From Lingula anatina (Eukaryota > Brachiopoda > Lingulata > Lingulida > Lingulidae), in NCBI RefSeq assembly GCF_001039355.2, contig NW_019775932.1, positions 20,297 to 84,296 on the forward strand: DNA of 64,000 nt. The letters are read 5' to 3'. Shown here in pieces: positions 1 through 11,150 of the stretch. Below the pieces are notes generated by a model that was given only the letters and a program-made list of their open reading frames with translations, was not told the origin of the DNA and made no database searches. A program made the translations under genes and the position numbers. Every line of letters begins with the position of its first letter. The stretch's first letter is position 1.

Positions 1-5
1 CAAAG

Positions 6-183
6 CAGGGGCGGATTGAGGCCGTCTTCTGGGAATTCCGGAAGACGGTCAGAATTTCAATCTTTTCAAAATTTTATAAAGACGGGTATCTAACTTTTTC
101 TGTCGGAAGACGGTCAAAAATGAGGATGGATCAACAAAGATAATTTGTAAGACGGTCTGAAAATATCTCTGGATCCGCCCCTG
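6..183. mobile_element. hAT-like MITE, 178 bp
   Basis: The ends are inverted repeats of CAGGGGCGGAT, and the sequence is flanked on both sides by CAAAG (1-5 and 184-188). The window starts at base 1, so a full 8-bp hAT target duplication cannot be seen; five bases match. The interior has no coding potential and repeats the motif AAGACGGTC about four times. The superfamily is inferred from the CAGGGG terminus. Confidence 0.75.
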
Positions 184-297
184 CAAAGGTTCAATAAATT
201 GAACTGAATTTAACATGAACATATACACGTGTATATTTTGTGCGACGTTTTACCTTGACCGTTTATATTCAGAGTCTTTTGTTGCATCTTGTTGTTT

Positions 298-340
298 GCG
301 CCCCTGACGAGGCCTCAGGGCCGAAACAGCTGTAGGGACT
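298..340 (+). ncRNA. Hammerhead ribozyme motif (type I, minimal stem III)
   Basis: All conserved core parts are in order: CTGACGA (304-310), a 4-bp stem II GGCC/GGCC with loop TCAG (311-322), GAAA (323-326), a minimal stem III with CAGCTG (327-332), then the cleavage triplet GTA (332-334). CCC at 301-303 pairs with GGG at 335-337 to start stem I. About 50 bp downstream a (CT)n(TA)n tract begins. Motifs with a tiny palindromic stem III are known from Penelope-like and related animal retroelements. I infer that this is the relic of such a retrocopy; activity is untested. Confidence 0.7.
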
Positions 341-381
341 TTTCTAATTAAAATGGAGAGAACAGACTAGTTTGTTCGGTT

Positions 382-387
<6 letters not shown>

Positions 388-444
<57 letters not shown>

Positions 445-452
445 ACATTGTC
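388..452. repeat. (CT)n(TA)n microsatellite
   Basis: A compound dinucleotide tract, CT then TA, following the hammerhead motif. The homologous tract in the second copy lies at about 3330-3402 and is longer. Confidence 0.95.
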
Positions 453-1039
453 CCACCCCCATTTCAATGTACTTTTATTTACAAATGATCACCTCACAGC
501 TGTAAATTGTTAGAAATAGTGCTTTTCATTCCTGATACCGTGTCTAACTCGATTAAGGGTTAAAAAATATTAAATAGTGGTGAAAATATACAAATTTTAT
601 ACCATTAAGTAACATTTATAACAGGTACCCCCTCAAATCCAATGTTTCACTGTTATTTCAGCAGATGCAAAGATATGTCTATTAAATTGAAAAGAGGCCA
701 TCAAATGTCACAAAATTTACACACAGTTAGCATTAGGGTGTGCTCGTTAAAGGTCACGTGCCTAATAGTGAGTGCGGCTACTATGTACTGCAATTATCTC
801 CTGTAGATGGCGCAACAAGCCTTCACCACGTTTAACAGTTCTGTTTTGTGGGATATTGTCCCATTCTCCTTAAACAACTTGGGGGGAGATGGTCGAAGTT
901 TTTTTTATGGAATTGGGTCTCCTCTGCAATTCACACTCCAATTCATGTCACAGTTGATTAGTAAGGTTAATACTAGAGATCAAAGATGGTGGGTCCACCC
1001 TTAAAGCAAGTTTGCCGTCATGATGAAGCCTTGAGTTAA

Positions 1040-1745
1040 CCCATAAGTCAGTTATTGAAGATGGAGTGGGATATCAGCTGAGAATGCTACAGTACGTTCA
1101 TTGATCCCACAGGCATCTGAACGTGGCCATCCATCACTGGAAGGAAGTCGGTTTTGATGCAGAATCAAGTTATTTCTTGTATCCCATCGATGGTCAAATG
1201 CTGAATGTTGAATTTTCAAATGTAGAAAAATGCCTCTTGGAAGGGTGTGTGCAGGATAATATTGCCTGAGGTGTTAAGTCAGTCCGCATTTGGAGAACAT
1301 TCCAAGCCCATGATATTAGTACACTGTTCCTTTTGGAACAACACGTAACTTGGGCATTTTACTGTAACATTCTCAACAGATATCTCACTCCATTTGCAAA
1401 AAGTGACTTCAGGGATGCTGCCGGCTTCATTGTGACAACGCACATGCTCAAAGTTCTCATCTGGCAAGCGATTTGTTACAGAAACACAGGGCTCTGAGGA
1501 TGGGACATCCGTCTTTGGGTCCTAATATTAATCCTATTGAGCACCAGTGGCATGAATTGGAAAAAAAATCGGCTTGCAGTAATCTCTCACGGCACAGTCT
1601 AAGGAGATGGCAATCATGTCTTCTTGATGTGAAATTGTCGTAAAGACCACCCCTAACATTTCTGACCACAGTACATGCAACTTCATGCATCAATTGTTTC
1701 GAGACCTGTGTGGTAATTAGGTAATACACCTGGCCATGCATGGAT
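1040..1745 (+). pseudogene. Decayed Tc1/mariner-like transposase (copy A)
   Basis: On the + strand, around 1490-1570, the reading GPNINPIEHQWHELEKK matches the C-terminal block around the third catalytic residue of Tc1-like DDE transposases, where the family usually has S-P-D-L-N-P-I-E-x-x-W. Reading frames upstream are broken by stops and shifts, and no terminal inverted repeats could be fixed. A 65-residue open frame at 807-1004 lies 5' of this, but I cannot link it to the transposase. The sequence is repeated almost exactly at 4030-4750. This is a dead DNA-transposon remnant. Confidence 0.7.
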
Positions 1746-2085
1746 TGGCACCTCAGTTTTGGATTTAAAATAGTTAGAGAGAAAATAAAAACTTTATGGA
1801 AAATTTACTCGCCAAAATAATATTCCATATTAAGTATCAACCCTGTATGTTTAAAGCTTTAACATCCCAGTCCTATAATAACAGTGAAGTACCAATGTAG
1901 TGCATATTCACAACCTTGGAGTATAGGAAAGGAACGCTGAATTATATAGCTGGGAATGAGGGAAATCTGGACAAACTCCTACATGTCTCTTCACGCTCTT
2001 CGCACTTTCACACATTATAAAACTGAGTGATGGGCCAATATAATGCAATGGATAATGTATACCTCCTACCACGAGGGCCTTACAT

Positions 2086-2290
2086 CCCATTTCCATAGAT
2101 TAGATCGACCTACTTTAGATCGACCTAACTCCCTGGGGGTTCACGCTAAATAGCTGTCAGCCGGGCGGACACTAAAGTTAATTACCCCCTTATTGCTTGT
2201 AGTAGGCGGGACGGACATTTAAGTCGGATTATTTGAAAGTAATCTAGTGAGACTCCCCGCGGGGATAGATTGATCTAAAATCTATGGGGA
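2086..2290. mobile_element. GATC-rich MITE, copy 1
   Basis: About 205 bp with inverted ends built on CCATAGATT and TAGATCGA(T/C)CTA, a CTCCCTGGGGGTTCACGC block near one end and CTAGTGAGACTCCCC near the other. Related copies are at 5093-5297, 20588-20792 (opposite orientation) and 40399-40603, with fragments at 20808-20872 and 44226-44290. It has no open frame, so it is non-autonomous. Confidence 0.8.
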
Positions 2291-2452
2291 TAGAGCCTTA
2301 CTCCACCGCACCGTTACATTACCTTGCATCATTACACACCATTATTGATAAAATGTGACACATGGCACGTGTAATTCTAGGTCTTAAATCCTCACTGTAG
2401 GCCCATGACTTTCAGGACATTTTAATGATCAGCATTAACAATGTGGATAAAC

Positions 2453-3266
2453 TACGCCTTGTCTCAACCACTTAAAAGAAATATAGTGAACATGAGGAAA
2501 AGTAACACGTTTACATGCAGGCGAAGGAGGTATACTTTAATATTAATTGCGAACAATATCAACAGCGACTCAAGACCGTTGCCTGTCTTTCACACTTTTA
2601 CACAAACACACGAAGGTTTAATAAAGGGAGTCGCGTCGCGATATCTATCTCTTTCCTTCGAACAAGCAAAGGGCTGACCCGAAGTAAGCTTTCTAAATTA
2701 ATTTCCTTTTTATTGTATATTGAAATTATTCCAATTGCTTGCCTCCATTGTCCTGTAAAAGTGACAAAGAATGTGTTGTATTCACACACGAGTTAAACGA
2801 ACTTTGCATTACTCCTTTGCCTTGTTGCATAATGTCTTTATCAAGGTTTTAATCAGTGTGAAGAGAGTGTCTTGCCTCACTTAAGAAGGGAGTTGTTCTT
2901 CATACTGGTTGTTGCTTAACTTATGCTAACCTACTCTGTACAAATATGGTTTCAATAAATCGCCAAAATTATGAAATTAATGAACATTGTATATCAAACG
3001 TTTTGATACGACTTAAATAAATGAAAGAGAAGGATTACGGTATTAGTTACTATTTATCTCTGGCGTTAACTTCGTCCTGCTATATAAATGAATAAATGTT
3101 GCAGACCGTAACAAAAAAACTTTCTTAAAGTGTTTTTATGATATATGATCTACACATTTGATAGTGAAACACTCCTTGGCTTTAAAGAATCACCTGACGT
3201 AAACTATGTCTACCCCCGCCCCCCGAAAAAAACTTGGCTTTAACCTTGGACCTAAATAGAGAAGGA
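2453..3266. other. Unassigned sequence before assembly join
   Basis: Two open frames of 78 and 93 codons lie here but overlap each other, show no known motif and have ordinary AT-rich composition, so I do not call a gene. The stretch ends at a single N (3267), directly followed by the second copy of the 2.1-kb block. Confidence 0.6.
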
Positions 3267-3326
3267 NAAAACAGCTGTAGGGACTTTTCTAATTAAAATG
3301 GAGAGAACAGACTAGTTTGTTCGGTT

Positions 3327-3403
<77 letters not shown>

Positions 3404-4029
3404 ACATTGTCCCACCCCCATTTCAATGTACTTTTATTTACAAATGATCACCTCACAGCTGTAAATTGTTAGAAATAGTGCTTTTCATTCCTGATACCGT
3501 GTCTAACACGATTAAGGGTTAAAAAAATATTAAATAGTGGTGAAAATATACAAATTTTATACCATTAAGTAACATTTATAACAGGTACCCCCTCAAATCC
3601 AATGTTTCACTGTTATTTCAGCAGATGCAAAGATATGTCTATTAAATTGAAAAGAGGCCATCAAATGTCACAAAATTTACACACAGTTAGCATTAGGGTG
3701 TGCTCGTTAAAGGTCACGTGCCTAATAGTGAGTGCGGCTACTATGTACTGCAATTATCTCCTGTAGATGGCGCAACAAGCCTTCACCACGTTTAACAGTT
3801 CTGTTTTGTGGGATATTGTCCCATTCTTCTTAAACAACTTGGGGGGAGATGGTCGAAGTTTTTTTTTTTATGGAATTGGGTCTCCTCTGCAATTCACACT
3901 CCAATTCATGTCACAGTTGATTAGTAAGGTTAATACTAGAGATCAAAGATGGTGGGTCCACCCTTAAAGCATAGTGTTTATACAACAAAACACTTTCCAG
4001 GCGAGAAGTGTGAGCAAGTTTGCCGTCAT

Positions 4030-4750
4030 GATGAAGCCTTGAGTTAACCCATAAGTCAGTTATTGAAGATGGAGTGGGATATCAGCTGAGAATGCTACAG
4101 TACGTTCATTGATCCCACAGGCATCTGAACGTGGCCATCCATCACTGGAAGGAAGTCGGTTTTGATGCAGAATCAAGTTATTTCTTGTATCCCATCGATG
4201 GTCAAATGCTGAATGTTGAATTTTCAAATGTTGAAAAATGCCTCTTGGAAGGTTGTGTGCAGGATAATATTGCCTGAGGTGTTAGATCAGTCCGCATTTG
4301 GAGAACATTCCAAGCCCATGGTATTAGTACATTGTTCCTTTTGGAACAAAACGTAACAGGGGCATTTTACTGTAACATTCTCAACAGATATCTCACTCCA
4401 TTTGCAAAAAGTGACTTCAGGGATGCTGCCGGCTTCATTGTGACAACGCACATGCTCAAAGTTCTCATCTGGCAAGCGATTTGTTACAGAAACACAGGGC
4501 TCTGAGGATGGGACAACCGTCTTTGGGTCCTAATATTAATCCTATTGAGCACCAGTGGCATGAATTGGAAAAAAATCGGCTTGCAGTAATCTCTCACGGC
4601 ACAGTCTAAGGAGATGGCAATCATGTCTTCTTGATGTGAAATTGTCGTAAAGACCACCCTAACATTTCTGACCACAGTACATGCAACTTCATGCATCAAT
4701 TGTTTCGAGACCTGTGTGGTAATTAGGTAACACACCTGGCCATGCATGGA
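4030..4750 (+). pseudogene. Decayed Tc1/mariner-like transposase (copy B)
   Basis: This is the copy-B equivalent of the relic at 1040-1745, with the same INPIEHQWHELEK reading at about 4535-4575. It differs by a few substitutions and single-base length changes in homopolymers, so neither copy gives a long open frame. It is not functional. Confidence 0.7.
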
Positions 4751-5092
4751 TTGGCACCTCAGTTTTGGATTTAAAATAGTTAGAGAGAAAATAAAAAGTT
4801 TATGGAAAATTTACTCGCCAAAATAATATTCCATATTAAGTATCAACCCTGTATGTCTAAAGCTTTAACATCCCAGTCCTATAATATCAGTGAAGTACCA
4901 ATGTAGTGCATATTCACAACCTTGGAGTATAGGAAAGGAACGCTGGATTATATAGCTGGGAATAAGGGAAATCTGGACAAACTCCTACATGTCTCTTCAC
5001 GCTCTTCGCACTTTCACACATTATAAAACTGAGTGATGGGCCAATATAATGCAATGGATAATGTATACCTCCTACCACGAGGGCCTTACACC

Positions 5093-5297
5093 CCATTTCC
5101 ATAGATTAGATCGACCTACTTTAGATCGACCTAACTCCCTGGGGGTTCACGCTAAATAGCTGTCAGCCGGGCGGACACTAAAGTTAATTACCCCCTTATT
5201 GCTTGTAGTAGGCGGGACGGACATTTAAGTCGGATTATTTGAAAGTAATCTAGTGAGACTCCCCGCGGGGATAGATTGATCTAAAATCTATGGGAAT
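5093..5297. mobile_element. GATC-rich MITE, copy 2
   Basis: Same element as 2086-2290, carried along in the duplicated block. Inverted ends with TAGATCGACCTA and TAGATTGATCTAAAATCTA are preserved. Confidence 0.8.
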
Positions 5298-5459
5298 AGA
5301 GCCTTACTCCACCGCACCGTTACATTACCTTGCATCCTTCACACCATTATTGATAGAATGTGACACATGGCACGTGTAATTCTAGGTCTTAAATCCTCAA
5401 TGTAAGCCCAGGACTTTCAGGACATTTCAAAGATCAGCATTAACAATGTGGATAAACTA

Positions 5460-6360
5460 TGCAAGGTGAACAAATGAATAATTCCTTTCACCAAACATGT
5501 CGGTAATGGATGGTAGCAAGCCTAACTCCAAAACATCGATATATTTCTGGTGATTTATGTTTCCATCGACCACTATCAATTCACCCACGTCATGGATGCT
5601 GATGCAGCCCCACACCATGATAAATATGCTGCCCCGGGTTCGAAAATCCAGTGCATGTAATTAAAATGCTTTACAAGCAGTTCGCCAGCATCGTACCCGT
5701 CTGTCATCAGAGGTCAGACCAAAGCGACACTCATCAGAAAAAAATATATAGGACCAATTGAAATGGACTGTTCAGTTCTAGAACCTGTTTTGTAATGATA
5801 TAAGGTGTTTCAGTCTTGCTACCCTGATGTACACTCTCTGAGCATGTAACCGACGGCTAGCACTTTTCACACACACATTCTTATGTGTGAGATTGTTCCA
5901 CTGTGTTGTCACCTGACAAGCAGTATCGAACTTAGACAACTTGAACATCAAAATTAGTCGTCGGTCTTAACGGCCAGTAGTTTTTCTTGGACGACCCATC
6001 AGAGGTAATTCGTCTCTTGACCCAGTGTTTCTATACCGAGACCAGACCCTCTGCACGGTTCTAACTGAACAATTCAATTGTATCGATATTCTGACATTGC
6101 TTATATTCCGCCTCTTCAGGTTAATAACTTGACGCCTATAACCGTTAGATAATTGCCTGTATCTTGCCATATTGGAGGAAGACAGGAATAACATTTGCTG
6201 TACATGTACAGGACCAATAATGCATTTCCATGGTATAGCGGTTTTATACTCATTAGTCACATTATAAGCAGACCAGACATTATAACTACCCAAGATTTTC
6301 TTACTTTCATTACTCTGATTTAGGGGTTACACTTGTATTGTCCAGTTTTTGACTCGTCTG
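5460..6360 (-). mobile_element. Tc1-like transposon fragment, uninterrupted at the 5.7-kb insertion site
   Basis: The minus strand encodes a Tc1-like transposase N-terminus (about 5967-6180) with a helix-turn-helix: MARYRQLSNGYRRQ, then SVRTVQRVWSRYRNTG and GRPRKTTGR. The right terminal repeat at about 6320-6348 carries TTGTATTGTCCAG next to a GTGTAACCCC core. Toward lower coordinates the sequence matches the C-terminal half found at 21745-22095, then the N-terminal half found at 27806-28360, with nothing between them except a small local deletion. It therefore records the empty site of the 22096-27805 insertion (GTA at 5792-5794). Its left end is cut off at about 5460. Frames are broken. Confidence 0.8.
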
Positions 6361-6949
6361 ATGCTGCTGACGCCATTTTATCTCGAGAACATGAAACTGT
6401 GAAAGATTCACGTTATGGAGGCGTGAGCAACATTTCCAACTATTTATTATATACAATTGTTCAATTTAGCGCGCGTACTTTTTTTGTAAATATTGTGGAA
6501 TCTATATTTTTATTATTTATTTATTTATTATTTTGCTATTTGATGTGTGTATATTTGTCGGTGTTGGGTCGATCCCTCTAGTACGTCTGTGGGACATTAC
6601 ACGCATAAGGCGAGAGTGCATTAACGGATCCAGGATTATTTGAATGGGGGTTCAGAGCCTTAGGTTCTAGATTTCCGAATTGCCAGATTTCATATATAAC
6701 CCATATCAGCAATACGAAAAATTTTGCCTGGGGCGCTTCAATATTTGGAAGTCACAAGTCTCGTACGTCACAGCTGTGTCCTACTGAGCTTCATATTTGG
6801 AAGTCATTAGACCCGATAGTCACAGGTTTGACCGCCTGGGGCTGCCTTTCCCGTCTTGCGCTGACGTTATATCGTGCAGGCGAGAAAAGAAGCAAAGTGG
6901 CTGAAGCGGAGTTTGGAGTTTGAACTAAGAATATCTTGCAGTCGAAGGT
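6361..6949. other. No gene recognised
   Basis: An 82-codon open frame (6333-6581) overlaps the end of the Tc1-like fragment and encodes a hydrophobic AT-rich peptide with no family signature; I treat it as chance. The rest shows nothing I can name. Confidence 0.5.
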
Positions 6950-7137
6950 GTAAAGCCGCATTTTGCAACCGACCGCATTTTGCAACCGGTTGCAAAATAC
7001 GTTCAGTTGCAAAATGCGGTCCTACTAAGTAGTGCCGCATTTTGCAACTGAACGCATTTTGCAACTGCAACGCATTTTGCAACCAAAGAAAATCGTGAAA
7101 ACGCATTTTGCAACTGCAACGCATTTTGCAACCAGGA
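6950..7137. repeat. Array of CGCATTTTGCAAC motifs in both orientations
   Basis: Nine near-exact copies of CGCATTTTGCAAC or its complement occur in about 190 bp, seven in one direction and two in the other, arranged around a short palindrome CCTACTAAGTAGTG. The same motif recurs in reverse at about 9030-9078 and once at 15565-15585. In all three places the flank includes AAGTCCCTGAAACA or its complement, so the array is one end of a dispersed repeat. Confidence 0.85.
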
Positions 7138-7760
7138 TTTTTTTCTAAGTCCCTGAAACAACTTGAAGTACGAGACAGGTAGGCTACGGTATAATTGGAG
7201 TGGGGACGGGTTTGCTTCGACTATGTATGCTGAAACTGGCCAGGCTGCCCCTGGGGTGGACGATAATATAAAATTTATTTCACATTGTAATTTCCTAAAC
7301 CATTAGAATTAGGAGGTTGAAACGTCAGGGAGTAAAAAAGATATTGTTATGCATGCACATAGGGGTGTGGCCGTCCCTAGGGGTGGTTGATTGTAATTTT
7401 ACATTGTATTTTCTATTATCTACCCTTATATCTTTAGAATTAGGAAATAAAAGCGTTGGGGATTAATACCATCGTAAGAAATGTGCGTAGGCACTCCAGA
7501 TTTTTTGTGACTTGGAATGTAGTTGTCCCTGGGGGTGTTTAAGATCGTTAGAGATGTGCTTGGGCACATCGGAACTTTTTGGTCACTTGGGGAGTGGCCG
7601 TCCCTGGGGATAGTTACTTGACTGTAATATTTTCACCGTAATTTCTTTCATCTCCTTCTCGACCATTCGAGTTAGGAGCACGAGTCTTTGGTGCATGGGT
7701 ACAGGGGAATTTTAGTGTGACTTTGGGTGTGACTGTCCCTCAGGGGATGGGGTGATTGGT
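7138..7760. repeat. Dispersed repeat family, copy 1
   Basis: Contains recurring blocks such as GTGGCCGTCCCT, GGTGGTTGATTGTAATTTTACA and TTAGAATTAGGA. They appear several times within the copy with diverged spacing and again, inverted, at 8370-9090 and 15040-15590. No open frame or terminal repeat could be fixed. It may be a MITE or degraded element with internal tandem structure. Confidence 0.6.
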
Positions 7761-8041
7761 GGTATGTCAGACAATTAAGCTGATTCCACTGATTGAACTT
7801 AAGTGAGATCCCCTGCAGAGTTGGACCGACCCAGCTAGTAGGATGTGTGAATTTGAAAGCTGTCTTCGAGTTAAGAAGGATTAAGGGGAAAGCAAAGAAC
7901 GCAGCAGACGGAATTTAATAACAGACCTTCAGCGGTATGCTTGAATATAGGTCAAGTTAATTAAAAGCCCATGCAAGACCCCATACTTTCAGGCATAGCC
8001 TCTGTAGAGCAACACACATGCCAATTACTATCTATGATTAA

Positions 8042-8343
8042 TGCAATAATAACTCTTCGTATTGGCCAAAAAATGAATTTTCCTGGAGTAAACATCAATT
8101 TTCCCATACTTACCAATGGTTAATGAATCCATTTTTACATTCAAATTTAGTCCCTGGTTTTTTTCTAAAAAGTTTGGTTTAGACATCAATGGAGGTCACG
8201 TGGTCTAAAGACAAGTTCAGATATCAGAATAATAGTTATAACAGCTGTTTTTGTGGTAAAACAGAATATATTATATTTCTATGAGTTATTTCACAAGGTT
8301 TTTATTGTGAAATATAGATCTCATACGAAGAGTTATTATCCCT
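8042..8343. mobile_element. TTAA-flanked MITE, copy 1
   Basis: 302 bp bounded by TTAA (8038-8041 and 8344-8347), with terminal repeats related to AGGGATAATAACTCTTCG. Related elements with the same ends and TTAA duplication lie at 38941-39282 (inverted) and 47496-48144. TTAA duplications are typical of piggyBac and Kolobok families; no transposase is present. Confidence 0.85.
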
Positions 8344-8369
8344 TTAATTAACATATTTGTTTTATATTA

Positions 8370-9090
8370 AGACACAACGGCTAGTTGAACGCCAGGATTT
8401 CTGAGTGTATAGGGCCTTATGGTTGGCAAGGGTCAAAAGGACAGCTTTAACTGGATTCCTTGACCTATATTCATGACTACGACTGTAAGTCCGTTTAGTG
8501 CTATGTGCGCCGCTGCTGTTCTCTACATTCCTCAAAGGCCCATGTACATTTATTATCAATCCCCAACATTTCATTTTCCTAATTGTAAGGGTAGATAGTA
8601 GAAGTAACGGTGCAAAAATAGAATCAACCACCCCGAGGGACGGCCACACCCATCAATAGGCCTACCCCAGAAGGATCCATATCCCTAAAGACATGTTTTC
8701 AATTCCCATAGCCTTCCGTTCCTGAATTATATGGTCTAAAGGTAGATAGCAGAAAATACAACGTCTAATTGTATTCAACCACCCCAAGACCACACCCTCA
8801 GTCAAAAAAATTAAATGCCATTCAACGTCCCAAATTATACTGTAGCTACGTTTCATGCTTTAACTCAAATGGCCGATACAGTGGGCAGATAGCAGAAAAT
8901 ACGTTGTAAAATTAGAATCAACCACCCCCAGGGACAACCACACCCATGTCACAATAAATTTCCGAAGTGCCCATGCACACCTGTCTCGTACTTCAAGCTG
9001 TTTCAGGGACTTAGAAAAAAATCCTGCTTGCAAAATGCGTTGCAGTTGCAAAATGCGGTCGGTTGTAAAATGCGGCTCTACAAAGGTCAG
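8370..9090. repeat. Dispersed repeat family, copy 2 (inverted to copy 1)
   Basis: Shares GAATCAACCACCCC, GGGACGGCCACACCC-type blocks and the terminal GGGACTTAGAAAAAAATCC plus GCAAAATGCG segment with 7138-7760, in opposite orientation. Open frames on the minus strand here are short and show no domain. Confidence 0.6.
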
Positions 9091-9147
9091 TACCACAACA
9101 CAAGCAACATTCTGCTTTAAAAACTGATTTGGTCTAGCCATTGCACA

Positions 9148-9304
9148 CAGGGGCGTAGCCTGAGCAAAATGCCAGGGGGGGGCAGTAAGCGGACATGAGG
9201 GGGCGAAGCCCCCAAGGGGGGGTGTCCCCCTATCACGGTGTGGAAAATTCCAAATTCCAGGGGGGGCAGCTGCCCCCCCTGCCCCCCCGGAGGCTACGGC
9301 CCTG
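9148..9304. mobile_element. G-rich MITE with CAGGGSCGTAGCC ends
   Basis: 157 bp with inverted ends (CAGGGGCGTAGCCT on the left, complement CAGGGCCGTAGCCT on the right) and GCACA on both sides (9143-9147 and 9305-9309). The interior is a set of G-runs and C-runs (for example GGGGGCGAAGCCCCC) able to form strong hairpins. The ends resemble hAT non-autonomous elements, though only five flanking bases match rather than eight. Confidence 0.75.
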
Positions 9305-9309
9305 GCACA

Positions 9310-10640
9310 GCCCTTAAAGTGGTATCGGGCATTCAGTGTAGCTGTCAAACTTGGCACAGGGCAAGCACGTGTATTATGTTTATATCTTTAGGAGCAAATG
9401 TTCTTTGATAAGCAAAAATACAAAAACATTGGATATGTCTTTTTTCTATTAGAAACATATTAATTATTTTTTAGTTTACATCTCAAATACAGTAAATGAA
9501 ATTAAATAAAGCAGAATTAAATCGGTTTTACGTTTTATTTTGGTTTAATGACATCCGCCACGGAAATGTATTCGAAAGCGGTGGCTTTGAACCTTACTCA
9601 ACCAAGCAGTGAAGAGGTCATCAGGTTCAAACTGATTGTGTTTTTTTTTTTCTGTAAGCGTTTGTACATTTGTAATATCACTGCCTTTTTTATCTCTACT
9701 TGATCATTTGTCTATATATATTTATTTGTCTTAATTGTCGTTCTGTCCCACATATGCTGATCGAGTCCTGAAGATCTAAGTGAAATATCCGACTCCTAAC
9801 TCTTCTGCACTTAACGAAATAGATTGAACACGTGCATAGAGATTATAATTTTGTGAACTGTGAGAACACTAACTTTTCGACTTCGGGTAATACTTATCGA
9901 ACTTAAAACACAATTCTTCGAGGGTGCGACCGTTGTTATCATATACTAAATGTGGACCATGGCTTATCCTACCTTATTTGTATAACGCCCGCATATCACG
10001 AAATACAAATATTGACGTCTACCCGAAGGCTTACTTGAACTTACAAAGGTCATAACAGAACAAACTCTTTAAGGGTTGAGTATGAATGCATTTGAGCGGA
10101 TCTTTAAGATTATTTTAGTGAAGCACTCGCTTAAACTGAACTTAAAAGGTGTTTTCAATACGGTTTTGGCGGCTTCAGTTACCACAGTGCATGGTAAGAC
10201 CTACAGCGGGGTATTTCGACATTCAGCAGCGTTGAGACGCCCTCAGACGTGTCTCTCGGTTAAGTCAGCGCTCAGCCTACAATGTCCTCATATGGGAGAG
10301 TGCTGACAGTGGCACCACCATATGGAGGTATTAATGGCTGTAGGGGGTAGTACAGGGATAATACAGCAGTCACTGCAGGGGACACACAAATATAAATACA
10401 ATTCACACATGCATGCGTTGGTTAATTTGTTTCTTTAACTTGAATTGAGTGAAAACGCAATTCAACTGCGTCAAAAAAGACACCGTTATTCATTTGGGTC
10501 TGTTTTTTTTTTCGTATATTTAGACCAGCTTCGGAAATAATCAGTTAGCATATTTATCTGTACCGCAAGATCAATACAGAAAAGCAAGATTTATGATACA
10601 CTGTAATTTGGAAGTATTGTAGCGATTTGGGGGGGGGGGG
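9310..10640. other. No gene recognised
   Basis: AT-rich sequence with one 76-codon open frame (10076-10306) that shows no motif. A C-rich to G-rich change occurs toward 10630, where a run of about 14 G begins. Nothing else is supportable. Confidence 0.5.
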
Positions 10641-10655
10641 GGAGAAAACACCAAG

Positions 10656-10726
10656 GCTCGACCGAGAATCGAACCCGGGACTCTCGCAAACCGCGCGACC
10701 GCTCTTACCTACTGAACTACCGAGCG
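10656..10726 (-). mobile_element. tRNA-derived SINE head
   Basis: The minus strand folds as a near-complete cloverleaf. Box A reads TAGTTCAGTAGG and box B GGTTCGATTC, the T stem is CCGGG/CTCGG, and six of seven acceptor pairs form. The anticodon loop is poor, since position 33 is C rather than T and one stem pair fails, so a functional tRNA is unlikely. Downstream on the same strand is a C-rich tract ending in AAATCGCTAC. Both promoter boxes are intact, which fits a SINE derived from a tRNA. Confidence 0.65.
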
Positions 10727-11029
10727 TGAGACAATCTCGGCCAGCCACTACAGTATTTCGCTAAGCAATTATGAAGCAAAACTAGAAAAAAATGTTTTTT
10801 TCACAAAACGCACTACAATAAAGTTGGTAGACTTTATTTCACACAAAGCGAAGCGTATACAACTATTTCTATAAAAGGAGCTTATAGTGTGAGCACAATA
10901 CAATTGCGAAATCATTCTATAATGCAAGTGCGGGCCATTAAGATTTGTCCGTTGCGTTTTACACAAGGCAAGACAAACAGGGCTCTTTTTTATAACTGCG
11001 CATTGTAGAGTGAGCACAATACGATTGCG

Positions 11030-11150
11030 TCACCTGACCTTAAAATATGTTTACTAACCTGGCGGTTGCTATGCTCAGGTCAGCGACAGGTTATAAACAG
11101 ACGCCGTATTTTTCTACCTTTGAACAATTTAAAAATGGAATAAGAGAAAC
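11030..11150 (+). repeat. TRIM-cluster 5'-flank repeat, copy 1
   Basis: The block GGTTGCTATGCTCAGGTCAG, followed by TTATAAACAGACGCCGTATTTTTCTACCTTTGAACA, recurs with divergence at 16160-16260 and 18110-18225. In the second place it lies just upstream of a RING-coding start, so it probably represents the 5' flank or 5' UTR of an ancestral TRIM gene. No coding sequence follows directly here. Confidence 0.6.

Larger units (their letters stand above)
326..2452. repeat. 2.1-kb duplicated block, copy A
   Basis: Nearly identical to 3268-5459 in the same orientation. Identity starts in the hammerhead GAAA and ends just after GTGGATAAACTA. Copy A lacks about 44 bp present at roughly 3971-4014 and has a shorter CT/TA microsatellite. 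Differences are otherwise scattered single bases. It holds a Tc1-like transposase relic and one GATC-rich MITE. Confidence 0.93.
3268..5459. repeat. 2.1-kb duplicated block, copy B
   Basis: It begins immediately after the N at 3267, inside the conserved GAAA of the hammerhead motif, and runs to about 5459, where it passes into a Tc1-like fragment. The truncated ribozyme start and the N make an unresolved haplotype overlap or contig-end artefact at least as likely as a true tandem duplication. Confidence 0.93.

Noticed and set aside
1457-1741. Minus-strand open frames in the 2.1-kb blocks
   Set aside because: The plus strand reads as a Tc1-like transposase C-terminus; the minus frames are shadows.
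10656-10726. A functional tRNA gene on the minus strand
   Set aside because: The anticodon loop lacks T33, one stem pair fails and an acceptor mismatch is present; a SINE head explains the boxes better.
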